The notes beneath the pieces are model-generated. The model was given only the letters and a program-made list of their open reading frames with translations, had not been told where the DNA came from and ran no database searches. Source: DAOMFB01 sp963721385 (lineage in GTDB: Bacteria; Acidobacteriota; Thermoanaerobaculia; UBA5066). Taken from it: a stretch of 64,000 nt of DNA. This document shows, piece by piece, positions 28,853 through 36,763 of the stretch. The position numbers and the translations under genes were made by a program. The number at the start of each line of letters is the position of its first letter. Positions within the stretch are counted from its first letter, which is position 1. The stretch is from positions 62,001 to 126,000 of the forward strand of contig CAVRJB010000019.1 in assembly GCA_963721385.1 (NCBI GenBank), read 5' to 3'.

Positions 28853-31507
28853 TCAGACCGACAGCATGCCCGGCCAGCGGAGCATCCAGGTCCGCCGCCG
28901 CGCCGTCTCGCTCCATTCCGGATCATCCGGTTCGATCCGCTCGGCGCCCCCGCTGATCTCCTCGAGGCGGGCCTCGAGAGCGCCCGCGACGGTCTCGTCT
29001 TCGACGACGAGCAGGAGCTCGTCCTCCCAGTAGGCGGCCGTGACGTCGAGGTTGGCGCTCCCGACGGAGCAGACGCGGCCGTCCACGCTCACGACCTTGG
29101 CGTGCACGTGCGGGTGCACGGTGCCGAGCCCCGCCTCCCAGCCCGGCCGCTCGCGGACCGCGAGCCGGTACACCTCGGCCCCGGCCGCGACGAGGGCGTC
29201 GAGGCGCGAGTCCACGAGTTCGCTCGCCGCCTGCCGCGCCGTGCTCCAGGGCCCGTGGAACGGGGTCTCCTCGTGCGTCGGCGTCGTGTGGCCGACGATC
29301 GCGCGAACCGTGACGCCCCGGGCGATCGCGCGGAGGAGCGCGTGCCGGATCTCGAGGATGAGCGGGAAGCCGTTCACGACCCAGACGTGCGTGCGCGCGG
29401 CGTCGATGAGCGCGAGGTAGGTTTCGAGCGTCGTCGCGTCGCGGAGGCCGTGGTGGACGACGACCCGCGCCGCCGCGCCGCCCGCCGGTTCCTGCGGCGC
29501 CACGCCGAACGGCGCGCCCCCGGCGGCCGTCCACGCGTCGAGGAACGAGCGCTCGAGCGCTTCGACCGCCGGTCCTTCGACGCGCGCCCCGGCGTCGAGC
29601 CACGGCACCTCGCGCCAGAGCGAGGCGGGCCCGAGCGCCACCTCGTCGAATCCCGCGTAGTACTCGTGCGAGAGGTTCCGCCCGCCGACGAGCGCGAGGC
29701 GGCCGTCCACGACGACGACCTTCCGGTGGTCGCGCTGCTTCAGGTCCTCGATCGACGGCGCGCCGGCGACGGGGCGCGTCACACGGAGCTCCACGTTCGG
29801 GCGGGCGCCGAGGCGCGCCAGGAGCGGGTTCGTCAGGCCGAAGGAGCCGTGGAGGCCGTGCAGCGAGTCGACGACGACGCGCACCGTGACGCCGCGCGCC
29901 GCCGCCGCCGCGAGCGCGGACTCCACCTGGGCGCCGACGTCGTCGTCCATCGCCATGTAGACCTGGAAGTGGATGCGCCGCTCGGCGCGCGCGAGGGCGT
30001 CGAGGAGCCAGCCCCGCGCCGTCGGGTTGTCGAGCTCGATCTCGATGCGGTTGCCCGGGATCGTCAGGGCGCCCGTCGCGGCATCGAGCCGCGACGCGAG
30101 CGCCTGCGTCCGGGCGGGAGGGTCGAAGGAGAGCGGCAATCGCCGCGGCCGCCTCGTCGGCCCGGAGGGCGGCGAATCCGGTCGTGCGGGGCGTGTGAAG
30201 GCCCCCGTGAACCACGGCGGCGACCGGGAATCCGGCGCCGCGCATCCGGGCCGCGACGCGCGCCAGCCGCACCGGATCCGCCTCCGCCGGCACGTCCAGC
30301 GCCGCGCCCTCGGCGAGCACGGCGCTCGCGTCGACGACGGCGCTGGAACGCCGAACGACGCGAGCCTCGCGCGGATCGACGCGCAGCTCCGGACCGGGCG
30401 CAGGCGCACGGCGAGGAGATCGAGGCCGACGAGGCCGCCGATCCGCGCGAGACGCGCGAGATCGTCGTCCGGCAGCTCCGCGTCGAAGAGTCCGAGCGGC
30501 CGCGGGCCGCGGCCGGATCACCGCGATCCGCTGCTCGACGGCGGCGACGGGATCGGCGCCTGCGGCTTCCGCGGTACGGAACAGGCCGAACGACTCCGCG
30601 TCATCGGCGGGGAGCTCCGCGAATCCGTCCCGGCTGCCGGCCCTCGCGACCGTCCGTCCGCGGGCCACGAACGCGACCTCCTGATCCGGGATCGGCTCGA
30701 GGCGTCCCACGCCGGCGTCGTACGTGATCCGGACGCGGAGCGGCCCGCCGAGATCCACGGCGTCGGCGGCGTCGATCGTCCGCCGCAGCGCCCGCGGCGC
30801 GGCGAGAGGAGGGAGCACGAGGACGGGCGCCCGCCGCGACGAGACGGCGAGGAGCGCGCCCGGAAAGCGCAGCACCACGAGGAGGTCGGGCGCCGCGAGG
30901 CGGGCCGCGCCGGGCGACGCGAACTCGACGCGGGCCGCGATCCCGGCCACCGAAAGCGCCTCGGAGAGTCGTGCGTCGGGGACCTTCGGGCCGAGGATCG
31001 TGCATCGGACGTCGGCGCTCCCGTGATCGCGGAGGAAGGCGGCGACCGCTCCTCGGAGCCCGCGCGCCGAACGCGGCGCACGCGATCTCGCGCATCGGTC
31101 CCTCGGCCGCGGGCGCGTCGCCGATCCAGAGAAGCGGGAGCGTCAGGCGCCTGCGCAGCCCCGCGAGGAGCGGAATCGCGCTCGCGGGGAGCCGCGCGGC
31201 GGCGACGAGATCGATCCCGGCGTCGGCCGCGAGCACGGCGAGCGCGTCGGCGCCGAGCTCCTCGGCGAGCATCAACTCCGCGCTGCGAGCCAGGCCCGCC
31301 GTCGACCGCGCGCAGCGCCTCGAGCGAGGACGCCGCCGCGTCCCGGTCGCCGGGCGCGTCGTGCGACAGCAACGCGATGTCGCGGCCGGGGGCGTGCGCC
31401 ACCACGACGAGCCGCTCGGCTTCGGGCGCGAGCCGGCGGATCGCCGCGGCGGCGGGCGCCGCGTCGCCTCCGAGCTCGACGATCAGGAGGACCCGCCGGT
31501 AGCTCAC
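28853..31507 (-). pseudogene. Phospholipase D/cardiolipin synthase-like protein with Usp-like N-terminus, five frame breaks
   Basis: Coding sense runs through three frames: start frame MSYRRVLLIVELGGDAAP; break near 31290, then MLAEELGADALAVLAADAGI; break near 31060, then GAARLAAPDLLVVLRFPGAL; break near 30512; breaks near 30394 and 30130. It then stays in one frame to the end. The last 430 residues are a phospholipase D-type transferase with two HKD-like sites, DHRKVVVVDG and HVHAKVVSVDG, and SANLDVTAAYWEDE. The N-terminal 270 residues look like two universal-stress-type domains. Total length is 885 codons, in phase. It is probably one 880-residue protein with sequencing indels; real decay is the alternative. 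The GTG start overlaps the phosphoesterase stop. Confidence 0.65.
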
Positions 31508-32442
31508 GACACGATCCTCTCAGGCATCGGCACGCGCGAGAAGCCCGTCCCCGACGCGTCGAGGGCGTACGACTCGACGCGCGCCACCGCGCCGTCGCCC
31601 GCGATCTCGTACAGGTTGAAGCCCGCCCGGACCCGCGGGTCGGGGTGGTCGAGCGCGGCGCCGCTCGCGGAGACGACGTCGAGCGTCCCCGTCGAGGTTC
31701 CGAGCGCGACGCGCGACCTCGCGTGAACGTGGCCGAAGAGAAGCAGCCCGCGTGGGAGGCGATCGACGAGCGCGCCGGAGCCGATCCGCGTCGAGCAAGC
31801 CGTCGCGCAGGCGGGCGAGGCGGCTCCGCGCGTCCACCGGGGGATGATGGACGAGGAGCACCGGCGTGCGCGACGCGACCTCGGGGAGCGCGAGGAGCCT
31901 CTCGAGCGCGGCGAGCTGCTCGCGGCCGAGGACGCCGCCCGACACGAACGGCGGGCGCGGGACGGCGCTCGAAAGGCCGATGATCGCCGCGGGCCCGCGG
32001 AGCTTCACGAGCGGGTAGTCGCCGGCCGGCAGCGTGACCGCGAGCGCGGCACGCTCGCTGGCTACGAACGGGGCGAAATGGTGCGGGAACCGGCGCTCGC
32101 GTCCGACCGCCGGCAGGTAGATGTCGTGGTTTCCCGGCACGACCGTCACCTCGACCCGGCGCGCGACCTCGTCGAGCAGGCGGCGCGCCTCGCGGTACTC
32201 GCTCTCGTGCGCCATGTTCGTGATGTCACCCGTCACGACGACGTGGTCGGAACACGCGGCGGCTTCCTCGAGCACGGCCCTCAGGTACTCGCGCCGGTGG
32301 ACGCGCCCGCGCCGGAGGACGACGTTCGCCCATCCCGTGATCCGCTTGTTGAAAAGCATGCGGCGCCACTCGGCGCCGAGGCGGGACAGGACATGGACGT
32401 CAGAGACGTGGGCGATCCGAAACGCGCCGCTCGAGCGTCCAT
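31504..32442 (-). CDS. Metallophosphoesterase (Icc/CpdA-like), two frame breaks
   Basis: A calcineurin-like phosphoesterase. Metal-binding blocks appear in order: HVSDVHV, VVTGDITN, VVPGNHDI, LLVHHPP and LLFGHVHARS. The ATG at 32442 gives MDARAAR and then a one-base break near 32425 is needed to read FRIAHVSDVHVLSRLGAEWR. A second break near 31770 switches to ALVDRLPRGLLLFGHVHA and the real end GFSRVPMPERIVS. Total length is 313 codons, in phase. Substrates in the family include cyclic nucleotides and phospholipids; none is assigned. TGGAAT lies six bases before the ATG. The stop overlaps the next start as GTGA. Confidence 0.72.
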
Positions 32443-32484
32443 GGCCCTATTCCATCAGGTTCGTGCCGCGCCCTGGCGAGACCA

Positions 32485-32847
32485 TCATGCTCCGAAACGA
32501 AACCGGCCCGCCGCGACCGCGACGCAGACGAGCGCGAGAACGAGGGCCGGGGCGAAGCTCTCGTGAAGACGCCGGTGCGTCTGGACGGCGCCGAGCATCA
32601 GCACGGCCAGGCACACCGCTGCGATCGGCGTGAGCACGGGCGCGATGTGCAGCGCCGTCGGGAGCACGAGCCCGATCGCGCCCGCCACCTCGGCGAAACC
32701 GAGGAGCTTGATGCGGCCGGGCGGCCACGTCGCGGCCCAGTGCATCTTCCCGGCGAGCTTCTCTTTCGGCGTCACCAGTTTGAGCGTGCCCGTGAGGAGG
32801 AAGACGAGGGCGGCGAATCCCTGTGCGAGCCAGAGCGCGGTGGTCAT
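32485..32847 (-). CDS. DoxX-family membrane protein
   Basis: A 120-residue DoxX-like inner-membrane protein with four hydrophobic segments, the first being LWLAQGFAALVFLLTGTLKL. The family KL(V)xxKEKLAxKM pattern after helix 1 is present. Relatives are linked to sulfur oxidation or to redox stress complexes, but no role is set for this form. AAAAGGAGA precedes the ATG; this initiation region is nearly identical to that of the hdeD-like gene 690 bp upstream. It is last in a four-gene set behind the sigma-54 promoter, after a strong hairpin. Confidence 0.85.
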   Translation of the reverse strand: MTTALWLAQGFAALVFLLTGTLKLVTPKEKLAGKMHWAATWPPGRIKLLGFAEVAGAIGLVLPTALHIAPVLTPIAAVCLAVLMLGAVQTHRRLHESFAPALVLALVCVAVAAGRFRFGA

Positions 32848-32910
32848 GACGAAATCTCCTTTTCTTCGAGATGCAAAAGCCCGGGCTTCACCGTCGCAGC
32901 AATGCGAGGT

Positions 32911-32946
32911 GCGTCCGCGAGAGCACGGAGAGGCTCTCGCGGACGC
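32911..32946 (-). terminator. Perfect 14-bp hairpin between hdeD-like and doxX-like genes
   Basis: GCGTCCGCGAGAGC (32911-32924) and its exact complement GCTCTCGCGGACGC (32933-32946) flank an 8-base loop. It starts 13 bases after the hdeD-like stop. No U-tract follows on either strand, so it may be a processing or attenuation signal, or an mRNA 3'-end stabiliser, that lowers doxX relative to the upstream genes. Confidence 0.55.
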
Positions 32947-32959
32947 CCAGGCAAGACCG

Positions 32960-33535
32960 TCACGCGGTCGCGGTGGACCGCTGGAACTCGCGCGCTTCGC
33001 TGCGCACCCAGCTCGAGGTCACGATGCGCGTGATTCCGCTGAACAGGACGCCTGCGCCGACCATCGTCCCGATCGCCCAGATCGAGCTGACCGGCCACTG
33101 CGCGATGATCAGCACCCCGAGGAGCAGGCTGAAGAGGCCGTTCAGGAAGAACCAGCCTCGGCCGGCCCCCGCGGGAACCGAGAAGCCGAGGGCCGTCTCG
33201 ACGACGGCGTCGGCGATCAGCATCGCCCCGAGCACCGCGGTGAGCGTCACGACGCCCATGCCCGGCAGCGCGATCAGGCAGAGCCCGGCGATGCCATAGA
33301 GGATGCCGAGCAGGAGCTTGAGAAAGAACTGCCCGGCGGTGGGCGAGGTGAACGCGAAGACCAGCTGCGCGACCGCGGCGACGAGGAGCGCCGCCCCGAA
33401 AAAGACGGTGGACGCGGCGGCGGTCGCGAGCGGGTAGATGATCATGACGGCGCCGACGGCGGCCGTCAGGATGCCCATGAAGATGCTCCAGCCGGCGTGC
33501 CTGGAGACTTCCTTGGAAAGCGTTTCCGTGGTCAT
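32960..33535 (-). CDS. HdeD-family acid-resistance-type membrane protein
   Basis: A 191-residue HdeD-like protein with six hydrophobic segments in three hairpins. Examples are WSIFMGILTAAVGAVMIIYPL, LLLGILYGIAGLCLIALPG and LFSLLLGVLIIAQWPVS. E. coli HdeD helps survive acid at high cell density; homologues here are usually stress-induced. The start is fixed by AAAAAGGAGA seven bases before the ATG. It lies 30 bp after the DUF1269 gene in the sigma-54-headed set, consistent with a membrane-protecting stress response. Confidence 0.88.
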   Translation of the reverse strand: MTTETLSKEVSRHAGWSIFMGILTAAVGAVMIIYPLATAAASTVFFGAALLVAAVAQLVFAFTSPTAGQFFLKLLLGILYGIAGLCLIALPGMGVVTLTAVLGAMLIADAVVETALGFSVPAGAGRGWFFLNGLFSLLLGVLIIAQWPVSSIWAIGTMVGAGVLFSGITRIVTSSWVRSEAREFQRSTATA

Positions 33536-33565
33536 GACGAATTCTCCTTTTTGAATTTCCGGGTT

Positions 33566-34285
33566 TCAGACGGGGGTGTGCGCGAGATTCTTGAGGGCCT
33601 GGCCGGCGGCGGCGGCGTTCTTCTTGAGAATGGCCTTCTTCGCCTTCTGGCGCGCCTCGAAGGCTTCACGCCGCTCGATCGTCTTCTTCTGCTGCGCCTC
33701 GATCTTCGCCTCGAGCTGGTCGATCTTCTTTTGAAGCTTTGCCTTACGGTCGGCATGAGCCTTCGAGATTTCGCTCTTGAGCTGCGCGAGATCCGCTTTC
33801 ATCGCGGCGATCTCCTCGTTGCGGATCTTCTCCCGCACTTCCCACAGAGCGCGGCGGAACACGACTCCTCCGAGCGCCTCCATCCGGGTGTCGACCGGCG
33901 TCGTCCACTCCTCGTCGATTTCCGCGATGATCGCGACCTTATTTGGCGTCAGCGATTTCGAGACGTCGTCAACGAAATCCGAGCCGACGCGAATGTCGTC
34001 AGCGTCGTAGAGCGCACCGAGCGCGAGGCCCGATGCGGCACCGATGGCCAGCCCCACCGGTCCACCCAGCACCCCGATCAGACTGCCCACGGCCGTCCCC
34101 GTGAGCGTGCCGATCGGCCCGGAGTCGTCGAGCTGCTTGACGCTGACGGTGCCGTCCGCATGCTTGACGACCACCGCCCCCGCGTAAATACTGAAGCTGC
34201 CTTCGCGCTCCAGCTGCTTGAGGGCCGACTCGCCCTCGAAGGCCTTCTTCTCGTTGTCGAACACCACCACCAACATCCGTTCCAT
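33566..34285 (-). CDS. DUF1269 membrane-associated stress protein with coiled-coil tail
   Basis: A 239-residue DUF1269 protein. The family core covers about 1-150: a ferredoxin-like start MLVVVFDNEKKAFEG, then a Gly-rich helical hairpin (GTAVGSLIGVLGGPVGLAIG) that could insert in membranes, then VAIIAEIDEEWTTPVD. Residues about 155-225 form a long charged coiled coil (KADLAQLKSEISKAHADRK). The function of the family is unknown. AAAGGAG stands seven bases before the ATG. It is 38 bp after the STAS gene and before hdeD, so it belongs to the sigma-54 set. Confidence 0.82.
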   Translation of the reverse strand: MERMLVVVFDNEKKAFEGESALKQLEREGSFSIYAGAVVVKHADGTVSVKQLDDSGPIGTLTGTAVGSLIGVLGGPVGLAIGAASGLALGALYDADDIRVGSDFVDDVSKSLTPNKVAIIAEIDEEWTTPVDTRMEALGGVVFRRALWEVREKIRNEEIAAMKADLAQLKSEISKAHADRKAKLQKKIDQLEAKIEAQQKKTIERREAFEARQKAKKAILKKNAAAAGQALKNLAHTPV

Positions 34286-34323
34286 TTCCGTTTCTCCTTT
34301 TGGGTCCGTCGGTAGAGAGCGCG

Positions 34324-34600
34324 TCACTCGGAGTCGCCGAGCCTCTCCCTCTCCAGAAGGACCCACGCGCGGACGTACGGCGGAAGGTTGCGGAGCTCGA
34401 GGCCTCCCCGCTCGACCGCCGCCAGGTAGCGGACCGCGTCGAGATCGACGAGTTCCACCTCCTGGAGGTCGAGGGCGACGGGGTTCGGCGATCTCCGCGA
34501 TCAGGGCCTTCAGCTGCTGGACGTCCGGCGAGGCGATCCTCCCGACGAGCTTGAGAAGCGTCGGCGATTCGTTCGGGGCGGGCTCAATCCTCAGAACCAT
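34324..34600 (-). CDS. Small STAS-like domain protein, one frame break
   Basis: A short protein of about 91 residues that resembles a STAS/anti-sigma-factor-antagonist domain. It begins MVLRIEPAPNESPTLLKLVG and reads to EIAEP in one frame. The run of four identical bases at 34480-34483 then appears to carry one extra base, after which the sense continues as VALDLQEVELVDLDAVRYLA to a stop at 34324. The LDLxxVxxVDxxAVRYL stretch is the typical STAS strand-helix with the loop that is phosphorylated in antagonists; here it has Asp where Ser is usual, so classical phospho-switching is doubtful. The ATG is only a few bases from the expected sigma-54 transcription start. Confidence 0.62.
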
Positions 34601-34613
34601 CGATTGCCTCTAG

Positions 34614-34630
34614 GGCAACCGGGGTGCCAA
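34614..34630 (-). promoter_or_regulatory. Sigma-54 (RpoN) promoter
   Basis: The minus strand reads TTGGCACCCCGGTTGCC. It has the -24 TTGGCAC block, the invariant GG and GC exactly 10 bp apart, and TTGC at -12. Only the last base deviates from the usual A/T. Transcription should start near 34603, just before the STAS gene. The gene directly upstream encodes a sigma-54 activator, which strengthens the call. Confidence 0.75.
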
Positions 34631-34728
34631 CGCGAAGCCGTTGAAGTGCAGCGACTTGGGCGGGAGCTGCCGTGGCGACTCTCGGCAATTGGCGGGTTTC
34701 GACACCGCCATTCACGCGAGCCGCCGAC

Positions 34729-36165
34729 CTATCCGGTCTTGAATCGATGCTTGTCGATGTGCAGCGAACGGATCTTCGATTCGAGCGTGGACCGGGGGAT
34801 GCCGAGCGCGGCCGCCGCGCCGTCCGGGCCGGAGACGCGGCCGCGCGACCGCGCGAGGGCGCTCTCGATCCACTCCTTCTCTTCGCGGCTGCTCAGCCGG
34901 CCGAGGCGGCGTGCGCCGCCCGCAGCCCGGGCCGCCGGCCGGGCGAACCACGTCTCGTCGACCGCCAGCGTGCCCTCGCTCAGGATCACCGCGCGCTGGA
35001 TGACGTTCTGCAACTCGCGGACGTTTCCCGGCCAGTCGTAGGACCGGAGCAGATCCATGGTCCTGCGGCTCACCTCCGTGATCCTCTTCCCCGCCTTCGC
35101 GGCGTAACGCTGCGTGAGGTACTCGACGAGCAGCGGGATGTCCTCGGCGCGGTCCCTCAGCGGCGGCACGTGGATCGGAAAGACGCTGAGCCGGTAGTAG
35201 AGATCGCTCCGGAACGCGCCGTCCGCGATGGCCTTGTCGAGGTCGCGGTTCGTCGCCGCGATGACGCGGACGTCCACCGGGATGGACTGGCTGCCGCCGA
35301 CGCGCTCGAAGGCGCGCTCCTGCAGGACGCGGAGCAGGGCGATCTGCGTCTCCTGCGGGAGCTCCCCGACCTCGTCGAGGAAGATGGTCCCCCCGTCGGC
35401 CAGCTCGAAGCGGCCGAGGTGGCGCTGCGCCGCGCCCGTGAAGGCTCCTTTCTCGTAGCCGAACAGCTCCGAGGTGATCAGGGTCGGCGGAACCGCGCCG
35501 AAGTTGACGGACACGAACGGCCGCGAGGCCCGGGGCGACCGCCGGTGAATGGCGCGGGCGATCAGCTCCTTCCCGGTGCCGGTCTCGCCGGTGATGAGGA
35601 CGGTCGAATCGGTGCTCGCCACCTTGCTCACGAGCACGAGCACCCGCCGCAGCGGCGCCGAAGAGCCGACGATCTCCTCGAACATCGAGGTCTGGCTGAC
35701 CTCGTCCCGGAGGGCGATGTTCTCCTTCTGGAGCTGGTCTTTGAGCTTCTGCAGCTCCTGTTCCGCGCGCTTGCGGGCGTCGATGTCCGTGAACGTGCCG
35801 TACCAGCGGAGGATCGCCCCCTTGTCGTCCCGAAGCGCAACGGCGCGGGCCAGGAACCATCGATAGGTCCCGTCCGCGCCGCGGACCCGGATTTCCTGAT
35901 CGGGGGCACGCCCCGCGGCGATGGCGTCCCGCCAGTCCTGCACGACGCGTTCGCGGTCCTCCGGATGGAGCACGTTCGCCCACTCCCACATGAGGGTCTC
36001 GTCCTCGCGAAGGCCCGTCTGCGCGAACAAGCGGCCGGTGATGAAGTCGATGGCGCCATCCGGCCGGGCGGTCCAGACGAAGGCCGGGATCGTCTCGAGG
36101 ATCGTCCGAAGCTCGCGCTCCGTCTTCGGGGGGAGCTCTTGGTCCGGAGGCTTCATCTCCTTCAC
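34729..36165 (-). CDS. PAS-containing sigma-54-dependent transcriptional activator
   Basis: A 478-residue enhancer-binding protein. A PAS domain of the PAS_3 type (about 20-132, FVWTARPDGAIDFIT to WYGTFTDIDARKRAE) should sense a ligand or redox state. A short coiled coil follows. The AAA+ domain has Walker A GETGTGKE at 193-200, the sigma-54 contact loop GAFTGA at 240-245 and Walker B GGTIFLDEVGE. A Fis-type helix-turn-helix (GAAAALGIPRSTLESKI) binds upstream sites. There is no receiver domain, so it is not a classic response regulator. The GTG start has GAGG seven bases upstream. The target is probably the sigma-54 promoter 100 bp downstream. Confidence 0.93.
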   Translation of the reverse strand: MKEMKPPDQELPPKTERELRTILETIPAFVWTARPDGAIDFITGRLFAQTGLREDETLMWEWANVLHPEDRERVVQDWRDAIAAGRAPDQEIRVRGADGTYRWFLARAVALRDDKGAILRWYGTFTDIDARKRAEQELQKLKDQLQKENIALRDEVSQTSMFEEIVGSSAPLRRVLVLVSKVASTDSTVLITGETGTGKELIARAIHRRSPRASRPFVSVNFGAVPPTLITSELFGYEKGAFTGAAQRHLGRFELADGGTIFLDEVGELPQETQIALLRVLQERAFERVGGSQSIPVDVRVIAATNRDLDKAIADGAFRSDLYYRLSVFPIHVPPLRDRAEDIPLLVEYLTQRYAAKAGKRITEVSRRTMDLLRSYDWPGNVRELQNVIQRAVILSEGTLAVDETWFARPAARAAGGARRLGRLSSREEKEWIESALARSRGRVSGPDGAAAALGIPRSTLESKIRSLHIDKHRFKTG

Positions 36166-36215
36166 GAAGATCCTCGTTGGACGGAAAGTCTACGTCCGGC
36201 CGACCTTCAGAGGGG

Positions 36216-36245
36216 CACGGAGGGAGAATTCGCTCTCCCCCCGTG
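36216..36245 (-). terminator. Hairpin after the hsp20 gene
   Basis: CACGGAGGGAGA (36216-36227) pairs with TCTCCCCCCGTG (36234-36245) with one mismatch and a 6-base loop, 18 bases past the hsp20 stop. No U-tract follows. It separates the clpB-hsp20 unit from the activator gene in the 98-bp gap. Confidence 0.45.
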
Positions 36246-36263
36246 AACCCCCTCCGCGCGGGC

Positions 36264-36746
36264 TTACCTTTTCTTGACTTCGATGGCGGGCTTGGCGGCG
36301 CCGGCCTCGATCCGGATCTGCTTGGGCTTCGTCTCCTCGCGCTTCGGGAGCTCGACAGTGAGGACGCCGTTTCCGAACGAGGCGGCGATCTTCTCGCTGT
36401 CGGCGGTCGCGGGAATCGAGAACGAGCGGATGAACTTCCCGTAGCTCCGCTCGACGCGGTGGTAGTTCTCGTCGCCGCTCTCCTTCTCGAACTTGCGCTC
36501 GCCCTCGAGCGTGAGGATCCCGTCCTCGAAGCGGAGCTGGATCTGCTTCTCGTCGAAGCCGGGGAGCTCGGCCTTCAGGACGATCCGGTCCTTCGTCTCG
36601 AAGATGTCGACAGGCGGGGCCCACGTTCCGGTGAAGAGCTCCTCCTCGTTGCGGGTGCGGCCGAGCGTGCTCTCGAAGATCCGGTTCATGCGGTCCTGGA
36701 GCGTGGCGAGGTCGCGAACGGGGTCGTTCCAGCGGATGACGGCCAT
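36264..36746 (-). CDS. Hsp20/alpha-crystallin small heat-shock protein
   Basis: A holdase chaperone of 160 residues that keeps unfolding proteins soluble until ClpB and DnaK act. The alpha-crystallin domain covers about 45-140 (APPVDIFETKDRIVLKAELP onward) and ends in the conserved FGNGVLTVELPK. A C-terminal IRIEAG/AIEV segment serves as the I-x-I/V-like tail. I chose the ATG at 36746, eight bases after AAGGAGGT; an earlier in-frame start would swallow the ribosome binding site. It follows clpB by 17 bp, so disaggregase and holdase are co-expressed. Confidence 0.95.
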   Translation of the reverse strand: MAVIRWNDPVRDLATLQDRMNRIFESTLGRTRNEEELFTGTWAPPVDIFETKDRIVLKAELPGFDEKQIQLRFEDGILTLEGERKFEKESGDENYHRVERSYGKFIRSFSIPATADSEKIAASFGNGVLTVELPKREETKPKQIRIEAGAAKPAIEVKKR

Positions 36747-36763
36747 GGCATGTACCTCCTTGG

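Noticed and set aside
34480..34600. STAS-like and DUF1269 genes as one fused 344-residue protein
   Set aside because: The open frame exists only because of the break at 34480. The region between is Arg/Pro nonsense, and DUF1269 has its own ribosome binding site.
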